NCBI GenBank assembly: GCA_035578175.1 | Contig: JAQMRL010000022.1 | Location: 4,881,501-4,945,500, forward strand | Direction: 5' to 3' | Source: Catonia carolina | Lineage: Eukaryota > Arthropoda > Insecta > Hemiptera > Achilidae | DNA length: 64,000 bases | Part shown: positions 55,901 to 64,000 of the stretch, piece by piece | Position numbering within the stretch: the first letter of the stretch is position 1 | Layout of the letters: each line of letters begins with the position of its first letter | Notes under the pieces: model-generated | Seen by the model: the letters and a program-made list of their open reading frames with translations, nothing else | Told to the model about the DNA's origin: nothing | Databases searched by the model: none | Position numbers and translations under genes: made by a program

Positions 55901-56355
55901 AGATAAAAAAATAGATTAAATCGTTTTTTGGCTTCTGAGCTAGCCTAGTCAGTCCAGTGATTTAAAATCGTTACTGGTTTAAGTTACAACGGTTGGGAGA
56001 ATAACATTAATGTGAAAGTTGATGTGCAAACCTGAGCACACCACGAGACGTCTTGGCTCAAATTCAAGGCAAGAAACCAGCTTCAAGCACCGAAATATCT
56101 GTGTGCTTTTTAATAAAGTATGGTATCTAATCACGTTTAAAATAATAAAATTGACCGTGTAGTAAATTCAAATCCATTTCATATCTTAGAAAGTGAATGC
56201 TTATGAAGTAACTACTGGTTTTACATAGAAATTTTTTGATATAAAATTGAGTGATATTCCACCTCTTCTGCAGTGAAGATCCGTTAAAAATTTGAAAAAA
56301 TAAATTTCTAAATTTGGGGAAACCATAGTTTATATTCAAAACTTTAAAAAATTGA
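52955..56355. other. Long spacer; hairpin at 55349-55376
   Basis: This is the longest stretch without a recognised element. A purine-rich segment (53160-53470) and an 8-bp-arm hairpin ATCTCCGG / CCGGAGAT (55349-55356, 55369-55376) stand out. No ORF above chance was found. If a host gene crosses the window, an intron here is possible but unsupported. Confidence 0.4.
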
Positions 56356-56359
56356 ATAG

Positions 56360-56480
56360 GGATGAATCTCAACTGGGTTGAATTCCCGGTCAGGTTTTTC
56401 CTCATTTTCTTATTCATTTTCATCTATCACCCTTTACTGTCTGCATTAGCATTCATATGCAAAAACAAGTCGGACGTAAA
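56360..56480 (+). mobile_element. SINE-C copy (head truncated, body uninterrupted)
   Basis: From a decayed B-box (GGGTTGAATTCCCGGTCAGG) through TTCTTATTCATTTTCATC and CTGTCTGCATTAGCATTCAT to ATGCAAAAACAAGTCGG. It matches 34112-34195 plus 36744-36770 in order and so shows what the SINE looks like without the transposon. Confidence 0.75.
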
Positions 56481-56776
56481 TCAAAGAAATCAGTTGAAGG
56501 ATAGATCGGTTAATGATAATCGTAGTTTTATTATCTTTCGAACAATTTGAAGTTTTGAACAATCAATAAGTTCATTGATATTTAAAAAACTATTAACGTC
56601 TGAAGATTTCAAATTACTAATTCGTAACTAGGTATCTAATAAAATACTAAATACTTAATACTAAATGAACAATAATAAATAATACTAAATGATACGTAAT
56701 ACTAATTATTACTTAAAAAACTAAATTATAATACTTGTTTCGTAGTGTTGGTACATTTTAAGAAAGAAAAATATAG

Positions 56777-56779
<3 letters not shown>

Positions 56780-56831
<52 letters not shown>
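56780..56831. repeat. (TA)n microsatellite
   Basis: A pure AT/TA run of 52 bp. Confidence 0.97.
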
Positions 56832-56834
<3 letters not shown>

Positions 56835-56891
56835 TACTATCATTTTTGCGTCCGTACATTGACATTTTCCTAACAATCTGGAGTCCGAGTG

Positions 56892-56923
56892 CAATTTGGC
56901 GTCCGTATACGGACGCCAAATTG
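56892..56923. repeat. Perfect 32-bp palindrome
   Basis: Each half is CAATTTGGCGTCCGTA or its reverse complement, with no spacer. A further GCGTCCGTAC lies at about 56848-56857. The related word GGACGCGAAATT recurs inverted at 57227-57238 and directly at 63882 and 63909. It may be the fused tips of a TIR element. Confidence 0.95.
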
Positions 56924-57259
56924 TAATCCTTAACAAAAACTTAATAAAAATTTATTGTGACATGGTTTTCGGACGTAATTTTTTTAAACTAAAGTACATA
57001 GTTTCGGGCAGCTATATTTATTTTTTGAGAATTTTATTGTTACTCAGAGAGACACAAAAAAATAAATAAATTTTGGTACCGGATGCGAAACGGCGGTGTT
57101 TTGAAACTATTTTATACACCGTACCTTGGAGAGTTTCTCACCAGAGTGCTCTCGCTACGCCCCTATGTAAAAATATACGTATATTATGTATATTCTTACA
57201 AGGACGTCAGTTTCACATCTGCTATCAATTTCGCGTCCACCGGTTAAGAAAATAGACAA

Positions 57260-57770
57260 AACAAGTTATAAATAAATATTGTATTGTGTTAAGAAAAAAA
57301 GTTAAAAAGAATAATAAAAACAAATTTTTATTAATCATCGAATTACAATTCTTTCAAAACTCACAATCTAATTTACTAAACATTCAAATAAATATTATTC
57401 GGCAAATTATTTGATATAAGTAATAGAATTAAATTTAAAATAATTATATATTTTTCGATACAATTAAAAAACTCTCTTTTCCGATAGACGATTTTTTGGG
57501 TTGACAAACTAACCTGGAAGGAAACCGGTGCTGCGCATAGTAGTGTCAGGATTAAATTATTGTTATAGCTGGCAGGATATCTTTCTAAACGCATTGTATA
57601 CACAACGTATATTATACGCAATTTTGAAGAGTTGTTCTCCGCCATTCTTTCGCCTTCCATACATGAGTCCATCGCACGCCGCTTTGGTTTCTTTTTTCAA
57701 ATTAGGCATAAACCCACTATCAACGAATCCATGAACAAATCCTTTAGTAATTTGTTTACGTCGTTCGTTT
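57260..57770. other. Spacer, nothing recognised
   Basis: AT-rich. A 98-codon minus ORF (57376-57672) has no recognisable motif. Confidence 0.35.
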
Positions 57771-57774
57771 AGTA

Positions 57775-58112
57775 ACCAACGGGTCGGTCTAGTCTAGAAG
57801 AAAAGTCGTCGCCGCAAGTCAGCTGTTTAGCTGACTTTTCGACAGCTTTTCTGACAGCTGATTTTTGGAGACGGAGGTTCCTAGTTTAAATCCTAGTATA
57901 TAGTATAATTGGTTCTTTTATACGAATTTGAATACTAGACAGTGGTTACCAATGTACTTTGATGGTTGGGGGTCAATTAACCATACTCTCTCAGGAATAG
58001 TCGGCCTGGGTATGTACGAGACTACAGCTCATTTAAACGTCATACATATCATTGGGTCATGGGGTTGCTTATTGTTCTCAATCGAACAAATTGCAACCAA
58101 CACGCATTAGGG
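57775..58112 (+). mobile_element. tRNA-derived SINE-B copy
   Basis: The head CGGGTCGGTCTAGTCTAG, then CAGCTGTTTAGCTGAC, GACGGAGGTTCCTAGTTTAA (B-box region) and body GAATTTGAATACTAGACAGT, GGTTACC, CAATTAACCATACTCTCTC. It ends AACAAATTGCAACCAACACG plus a short A-rich tail. It matches 8590-8890 inverted. The head carries an extra copy of the CAGCTGA hairpin compared with the other copy. Confidence 0.8.
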
Positions 58113-58114
58113 AT

Positions 58115-58690
58115 AAAACAAAACAAAAATTTGTTTAAGAATTTTTAACATGTTATTTCGCGTTTTTTTTAACATTACACCACCTGACAATTGTCAATCA
58201 AATATTTCCTGATTACGCTTACGATGTGAAAAAAGAATGCACATTTTGCTGTTTGCCCACTCTCTCTGCAAAATGATTCTAAGTACACTTCCATAATGCT
58301 ATTTCATATCATGTAATATGTCGCCTCAATTACTAGTTTTAGCAGTTTTACAGTAGGTAAATAAAACATTAAAGAGAAAAAACTTTTTCTAAAATATAAA
58401 AAATGAAAAATGGACTAGGAGTAGATTACTATTAGCCTTGTTTTTTGCTTAAAAACAATGCGATAAAAAATTAAACTAAGAAATTAGGGAAATAGCAAAC
58501 TTTACTAGACAGACCTGAACCAAGTAGGCATATTTTAATATTTATTCTGGACCGATTTTCTTTCATTATAAAATTCTGGACAGAGATTACAGATTTCAGA
58601 AAAAAAATGTTAAGTGTAGAATAAAGTACACCCTTTCAGTTTTTACCTTTTTTCTCTTACAAAATCTGAACAAACGACTTTTTTTTTAAA
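58115..58690. other. Spacer, nothing recognised
   Basis: AT-rich with no supported feature. Confidence 0.4.
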
Positions 58691-58699
58691 TGCCCGGAA

Positions 58700-59575
58700 A
58701 AACAAGGGCCATGGATTTAGACAAAAAAGTTTTAATATTAGTGAGTGGGGGGCCTAAAGTGAAGTTTGTACCATCCAGTTCACCTCGATTTTCTCGCGAG
58801 CATGAGCTTAACAATCGTAATATTTATGGAACGTTCCGAAACAGCAGAACGACTCTCGATAGGGATAACGATAAAGTTTAAATTGAATTTCTTAGCGTAT
58901 CGCCACCATTCCTAAGTTTTTCACGATTTTTTCGCTGATTTCGGCAGACCAAACAAAACAATTTACAGAACAATCCAGAACAAATGAGAGCTATCATTTA
59001 AAGTAAAAACCAAAAAGTATTGAATGCATGGGCTTATACTTGCCACTCCAAAGTTTTATTTGATTTTCAGAAAATTTGAACGGGAAAAACGAAATTTTTG
59101 CGAAATAATCCGGAACAAACGAAGGGGTCTGGCTGCATAATGAAATTCATTACGCTCAGAGGAGATATAACTCTGACAAGTATCTTTTACACTTGTACCT
59201 CTTCTGTTCTTAAATACTTCAGTCATATGATTGGCTTACCATGTGACAAAAACAGAACTAAATTTTTTTTAGCCCTGGAACAAGCAAATCGAGCAAATCT
59301 ATGTAAAAAAACTTTAAAATATTGAGTAGAGGGGGATAAGTGTGAAATTAGCACCACCCAGTTCTTCTCGATTTCTCGCTTACTTGAATGGACTAACAAA
59401 ATATTTTGCGAGACCATCCGAAACAAACGAAGGTCTGTCCCTGAAGTCCAAAAACAATTTAAAAAGTTGAGCGGGAGGAGGCCAGTGTGAAGTTAGCCCC
59501 TCCCGGCGTTTTTTCACTTCTTTGGACGGAACAAACAAAAAATTTTCCGGAATAATCCGGTAGAAACGTAGACCG
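58700..59575 (+). repeat. Degenerate tandem array, ~137-bp unit, five units
   Basis: A unit runs AGT-x-x-x-GTGAAGTTAGC, CACC-x-x-CAGTTC, CTCGATTT and ends in CCGGAACAAACGAAGG. The end word occurs at 58836, 58975, 59110, 59418 and 59557, giving spacings of 139, 135, 308 and 139. The 308 equals one unit plus the inserted SINE-A fragment (about 171 bp). Units are strongly diverged. No coding sense. Confidence 0.8.
59126..59298 (-). mobile_element. SINE-A 5'-module fragment inside tandem array
   Basis: This is the reverse complement of roughly SINE-A positions 35-205, ending at the GCCAGACCC point. It differs from the same segment of the copy at 59794-59968 at only about four positions, much closer than to copies 1 and 2, so one was probably copied from the other. 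Confidence 0.88.
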
Positions 59576-59629
59576 ATTAATTTTACAAGTTAATTTTTGA
59601 AATTTTTGTATGGGGCCAACTTTACAGTC

Positions 59630-60002
59630 CTGGTTTGAACTTCTACAGGTTTAGCTAAGTAAAACAAGGAGTGAGATAGTTTACAATATTGCCTTCCTCG
59701 CCGAGTTGAAAAATATGCTTATCAGTATGCCAGACCGTCTGAAAAGCGCCTATTTTTCACCCTGCAAATGACACACCTCACGTTATTCACCACAGGGTCT
59801 GGCTGCATAATGAAATTCATTACGGTCAGAGGAGATATAACTCTGACAAGTATCTTTTACACTTGTACCTCTTCTGTTCTTAAATACTTCAGTCATATGT
59901 TTGGCTTACCATGTGATAAAAACAGAACTAAATTTTTTTTAGTCCTGGAACAAGCAAATCGAGTGCAAATAATTTAACACTCCACCTGCCTGTTATGTGC
60001 AA
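59630..60002 (-). mobile_element. SINE-A copy 3 (nearly full length)
   Basis: On the minus strand it starts TTGCACATAACAGGCAGGTG and reaches GGTTCAAACCAGG-like sequence before the 3' end is lost. Between its two halves are GTGGTGAATAACGTGAGG and GCATACTGATAAGCATATT. No TSD was seen. Confidence 0.85.
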
Positions 60003-60310
60003 CCCCTTACAGTACTATTATTTTATTAAAGGCCGTTTCCACTGACAATCAGAACATGCATTTTATTCCGTCACTTGGGCGAGTAAATTTAAATCGATAA
60101 TTCAAAGGATACCCACATCGAGAAAATGCTTACAAAACGGCGAAATTTTTTTTACAAAAGATAATAAATTGATAAGAGAGTAGATTAGTCGATTTTTTTT
60201 AAGTAAATTCAGTACACTCGCAAAAATCCAACACGAGTTCTGAAAGTGTAGGTCAACAGAGACTGTAATTTCCCGATACTGAAGAAGCTTATTGAAATTA
60301 ATCGTTAGCA
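60003..60310. other. Spacer, nothing recognised
   Basis: No supported feature. Confidence 0.35.
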
Positions 60311-60319
60311 AAAACAAAC

Positions 60320-60960
60320 CCATGTTATTTATTTTTTGATTTTTGTAAAGCTTTTGACCGTGTCCCGTATGATTTACCCATAAAATAATTGAGGTGTATG
60401 GTATTAGAGGGACATCAGAGGGTCGAATTGCCATGCAATCATTGTAAAGTTAAAACAAAATACATATAAAATTTTATACAAATTAAAAGGGGAGTTCAAC
60501 GAGTTAGAATTTTAAGACCCTTGCTATTTCTAATTTTTATTTACGATCTCGCTGATTTTCTTGCCTCCTTTAATGTTATATTATTTGCTGATGATACGAC
60601 AATATCTCTCGAAGATGAAAACTATGAACAAGGTTTAAAACTAAAGAAGCTTGAAGTAAGGTTGTAGACTGGATGCAAAAAATAATCTAGTTCTCAACTC
60701 AGATAAAACTGTGGCCAAATGCTTCACTGGTCGTAAGGAAATAAGTAACCAAAGTAAGAATATCGCCATTAATGACAATATATCAAAATCTTTTGTAACA
60801 GGTATGTTACAAAATTTTTAGAATTAATATTAGGTAGCAAACTATCCTGGGACAGGCGTATTAAGGAACGTGTCTGCTATATAATCAAATCCTACTGCTA
60901 CGCCCTAAAACGCTTAAAAATAAGGTACTTAGCGTACCAATACCTTTGAGTATTTATCAT
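60320..60960 (+). pseudogene. CR1/Jockey-type reverse-transcriptase relic
   Basis: Patched frames read YLFFDFCKAFDRVPYDL (first catalytic Asp), GVQRVRILRPLLFLIFIYDL (from GVPQGSVLGPLLF), VILFADDTTISLEDENYEQG (catalytic Asp pair at about 60587-60595), VVDWMQKNNLVLNSDKT and ILGSKLSWDRRIKERV. The sequence differs clearly from the Jockey copies in this window and is closer to CR1-like RTs. Several frameshifts and stops are present, with no endonuclease and no 3' tail found. Confidence 0.82.
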
Positions 60961-60964
60961 GTTT

Positions 60965-62015
60965 ACAAATTCTCACATTTAAAATACAACGTTACGTCTT
61001 TTTTTTCAAAACCATTTTTTAAATGGTTGTAATCAATACTTCATATTTGAAGACATCGGGTGTCTCGTTGTTTTTTGTATCATATTAGGAAATAGTCTAC
61101 ATAAGTTATGTTTTTCGATTTTCGGTCCATAAAATCGTGGTGCGGGGCTTATTCGAAGGCGGGGGTTACTCGAGTATATAAGGTGTTTTGTCTATTTGTG
61201 GGATTTGTTTTTAATTTAGTCACACTTAAACTTATTCAAATGTATGTTTAAAAAATCAAATAATGTTCAAATTATTCTGTCATATAATTACTTTTTATCT
61301 GGTTTTTTGTTAATTATAATGATGAACATTTTTAATGATCAACTATCAAGTTGAATTATGAATATGGACACTGTACACTATTAAGAATTCGTTTGTAATC
61401 AATTGGTCCTAGCATATTGTTTGGCTGTCTTGGTCAAGGTTTCACATAGTTTTTCTTGGCCTCTCCAAGTGAATGCCTTGTCTATCTCCTTTTTGTCTTC
61501 TGTGCAATAGTATAACCTTCCAGTTCCTTATCCCAAGCATTTTGACTTGTCAAAAATAATGCACATTATTTTACGTAACAATAAGGTTTATTTATTTCAT
61601 TATTTGTAATAATGATTCTCAGATTGGGTGGTTGGTTGACGATGTAAATAAAGTACTAGAAACCAAAAGAATATCAACAAAAAGTGGCCACCATGGCTTT
61701 TATAACACTAAATAATTAAAAAGAAAACGCAGAGAAAAATATCAGGGTTTGGAAGATTATGACTGAAAGTTGTTTAGCCGAAAAATAATCTTGGAAATGA
61801 CCTGTTAAAGGATAAACTTCAACGTGTACAAAACAGCTGGATACGAGAATTATTAATGTAATGTATACTTTGTTGAAGATCAAAGATTACCATTACTTTG
61901 AGGAACAAGAATAAAAATACAAACTATGGCTGGACTGGACTGCATTTTAAAGCTTGTAGAAATTTTACTGGCCATCGTACTTTTGTATAATTTATAAAAT
62001 CATTTTGATTCAGTC
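60965..62015. other. Spacer, nothing firmly recognised
   Basis: GC-richer GGGGCTTATTCGAAGGCGGG near 61144 looks like a DNA-transposon subterminal sequence, but no partner end was found. Confidence 0.35.
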
Positions 62016-62019
62016 ACTA

Positions 62020-62125
62020 AAACATGGAAATATAAACCTAGAGAGAAGCGAGGCTTGGGAAGACCTAAAAAGAGATGGATACTGGAACAGGCCATTGAGC
62101 CTAATCCTTAACAGATGATGATGAT
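62020..62125 (+). pseudogene. RTE-type LINE 3' end with (GAT)n tail
   Basis: REKRGLGRPKKRWILEQAIE is followed by PNP-stop and a (GAT)4 run (62115-62126). GRPKKRW is the usual end of RTE-like ORFs. Only the last 25-30 codons remain. Confidence 0.6.
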
Positions 62126-62454
62126 GAAATCATTTGAACACCGAAAAGACAATGGGTGAATGGTACTCAATTTTAATATTGAACAAATTATGTCGCTTTA
62201 CAATTTCATAATTTTGTCAACTAAGTAAATATTTTAATTGCATTGTCTACTAATTGATCATATTATAGTAATTACAGTCGAACCTCACTGAATCGAATCT
62301 GATGGAACCGGCTGATTTCGATTTACAGAGGTAAAATATTGAAAAAAATGTATTTAAAAATTGCTCGTTTTAATAAAATTAATGTAATTCCATAAAATAT
62401 TAAATTACAAAAGTCAAAATTATTTATAAATCACCAATTTGATTGAGGAAAGTT

Positions 62455-62672
62455 TTTTACAAATATTATTTTACTTGTGTTGTTTAGGTCATCAGCCGAA
62501 AGGCTGGTTTGAACCTGTAGAGGTTTTACTAAGTAAAACGAGAAGTGAGGTGGTTTACAATTACCTTCCTCACTGAACGGAAAAGTACGCTTATCAGCAT
62601 GCAGGGCCCTTTGCAAAGCGCATATTTTCCCCTCTGAAAATGACACCTTCACTTCATTCACCACAGGGTTTA
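62455..62672 (-). mobile_element. SINE-A 3'-module fragment
   Basis: On the minus strand it starts at ACCCTGTGGTGAATGAAG, reads GCATGCTGATAAGCGTAC, GAGGAAGGTAA and AGGTTCAAACCAGCC, and ends CCTAAACAAC. It lacks the 5' half, breaking at the same point where the fragment at 59126-59298 ends. A possible 7-bp TSD AAGTAAA flanks it. It lies inside the pogo-like element. Confidence 0.85.
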
Positions 62673-63046
62673 CTTAATACTGTGATTAAGATTTAAGGGA
62701 ATGTGTTGGTATTACAAGCTCTATTAGTACTCAAAAGCAAAAGAATAGTCTACTTATAAGAACGATATGACAAATTATTGAAAAAACGACATAAAAAACA
62801 GATTAAAATAAAATCGGGATACGCGTAAACAGTACAACTATACTTACAAACGTAAAGTTAGGTCAGCCTACAGAAAATGAAAAATAAATTAGGTACCGAA
62901 AATTTTAAAAATTTTAACGAGTAAAATATTGCTTAATGTGAATGAATACAGCTACGGTATTTTTTACCCAGTTTGTACGAAAATCAGACACCAAAGAAGG
63001 AAAGACTGCATTACTAATTTAGCCTAACTAATATTTTTTTCTTGCT

Positions 63047-63300
63047 TTCGTCTGGTTTCCTCTGACTTAAAAATTAACTGAATTTTCAATATTTCCTGAT
63101 GCGTATTGTAGCTTTGAACTACGCTTGCTATGTCCTTATTTGGTCGTAAGGTTTTGTGACAATAATGTTTTGTAAGAAGTGTAATTGTTTGTGTTTCTGC
63201 CTGGTTTCTTCTAACTTAAAAATTAACTGCATTTTCAGTTTTTTCTAAAGCTTTTTGTAGTTTTGTACTACGCTTACTGTGTCCTTATTGTCGTGATTTT
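63047..63300 (+). repeat. Tandem duplication, ~146-bp period
   Basis: TCTGGTTTCCTCTGACTTAA...CTACGCTTGCTATGTCCTTA (63052-63136) recurs as CCTGGTTTCTTCTAACTTAA...CTACGCTTACTGTGTCCTTA (63198-63281). It lies inside the pogo-like element. Confidence 0.8.
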
Positions 63301-63529
63301 AACGCATGCTTCATTATAAATCGTGTACAATGTATAAATTGGAAATTTTGTAATTATTTTATTAATAATGTATAAAAAAATGTATTGATACAATATATAT
63401 GACCACAAAACTCTCGAAAATTTTCGAATAGGGAGGTAATTTAATTCATATTAAGGAGGATTTTTGAAGGGGATAGCATACAATTATATTCGATTTAGGG
63501 AGGATTTCGAATGAAGAGGTTTGACTGTA

Positions 63530-63880
63530 TTTGTAACAATTAGGATATTTTAAATAATTAACTTTAACAAATAAAAAATATACTTTCTTTAATTATTCTG
63601 GTTTTACATTGATTTAAAATAAGTACCTACTTAAAATACATTTCAAAATAATAGGCAACAAATAATAAATTATGTTGATGACTGGATTGGATTCCATCCG
63701 AGAACGAATTGTTTTCATACGATGGTCTTGTGTGGCGAAGTACTAGGGTGAGATGTGAATATCTAACTACAATCAGTACAACACGTAGAAGTGGCAAATG
63801 CTACAGTACACGTGCCGGTACGACATGGCAACATCGTTTACACTGTTGCAGGCTGTAAGTCATAATAGCGGGAACGATGC
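63530..63880. other. Spacer, nothing recognised
   Basis: The segment 63690-63880 is GC-richer than most of the window. No ORF or repeat was identified in it. Confidence 0.35.
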
Positions 63881-63881
63881 T

Positions 63882-63935
63882 GGACGCGAAATTATCGGTA
63901 ATTTGTACGGACGCGAAATTGTCGGTAATTCGAAA
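63882..63935 (+). repeat. 27-bp tandem repeat, two units
   Basis: GGACGCGAAATTATCGGTAA at 63882 and GGACGCGAAATTGTCGGTAA at 63909. The word also occurs inverted at 57227-57238, in the same neighbourhood as the 32-bp palindrome. Confidence 0.85.
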
Positions 63936-64000
63936 GGAGTCTGAATTGATAGCACAGTGAATAAAATTAAAAAATGCTCAATTTTCAATATCAGGACAAA

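Larger units (their letters stand above)
62275..63527. mobile_element. pogo/Tigger-like TIR element, ~1.25 kb, TA TSD
   Basis: The left end CAGTCGAACCTCACTGAATC and the inverted right end CAGTCAAACCTCTTCATTCG are pogo-type termini between TA dinucleotides (62273-62274, 63528-63529). GGGAGG-x-x-TTCGAA-like words repeat near the right end (63427-63520), as is common in Tigger-like elements. No intact transposase frame remains. It contains the SINE-A fragment at 62455-62672 and a tandem duplication at 63047-63300. Confidence 0.7.

Noticed and set aside
61140..61195. Possible DNA-transposon end (GGGGCTTATTCGAAGGCGGG)
   Set aside because: It looks like subterminal transposon sequence, but no matching opposite end was found within reach.

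Overview
This window looks like AT-rich, intron-poor repeat landscape from an arthropod, most likely an insect. A hemipteran is my guess from the overall style of the SINEs and LINE relics, but nothing in the sequence proves it. I found no convincing host protein gene. There are no bacterial-type operons, intact tRNAs, rRNAs or CRISPR arrays. Almost every readable stretch belongs to a transposable element, and most elements are broken.

Layout. 1-3449 holds the 3' part of a Jockey-clade non-LTR retrotransposon: the end of ORF1, a fully open 898-codon ORF2 with intact endonuclease and reverse-transcriptase motifs, and a 34-nt poly(A) tail. It is the youngest-looking element here. 3.7-16 kb carries degraded LINE ends (Jockey and RTE types), tRNA-derived SINEs, and two complete copies of a 394-396 bp retroposon (here SINE-A), each with its own target-site duplication (TSD). 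18.9-29 kb holds another SINE, a Helitron-like end, a short RTE insertion with a 12-bp TSD, several exact local duplications, a palindromic mariner built from two opposed transposase 3' halves (27489-28414), and Jockey relics. 30.7-31.4 kb is a candidate solo LTR.

34.0-36.8 kb is the most interesting region. A 2548-bp DNA transposon with perfect 28-bp terminal inverted repeats (TIRs) sits inside a tRNA-derived SINE. It encodes a transposase-like protein with SDxxGGQNKN and GHSFGQCDRNFG motifs, broken by one stop and one frameshift, and it is flanked by AATT on both sides.

38.6-52.9 kb holds a TIR element without coding capacity, further Jockey relics, an IS630/Tc1-type transposon (46922-47917) and a second mariner (52005-52950). 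56-64 kb holds more SINEs, a perfect 32-bp palindrome, a decayed tandem array of about 137-bp units interrupted by a SINE-A fragment, a CR1/Jockey-type RT relic, and a pogo/Tigger-like element (62275-63527) that has itself received a SINE-A fragment.

How the parts work together. The LINEs would have supplied the machinery that copied SINE-A and the tRNA-SINEs. The DNA transposons mobilised themselves and left deleted or inverted derivatives. Nesting gives a relative order in two places: SINE before the GQNKN-type transposon, and pogo-like element and tandem array before SINE-A fragments. All coordinates of decayed elements are by-eye estimates, good to roughly 5-20 bases unless exact termini or TSDs are given.
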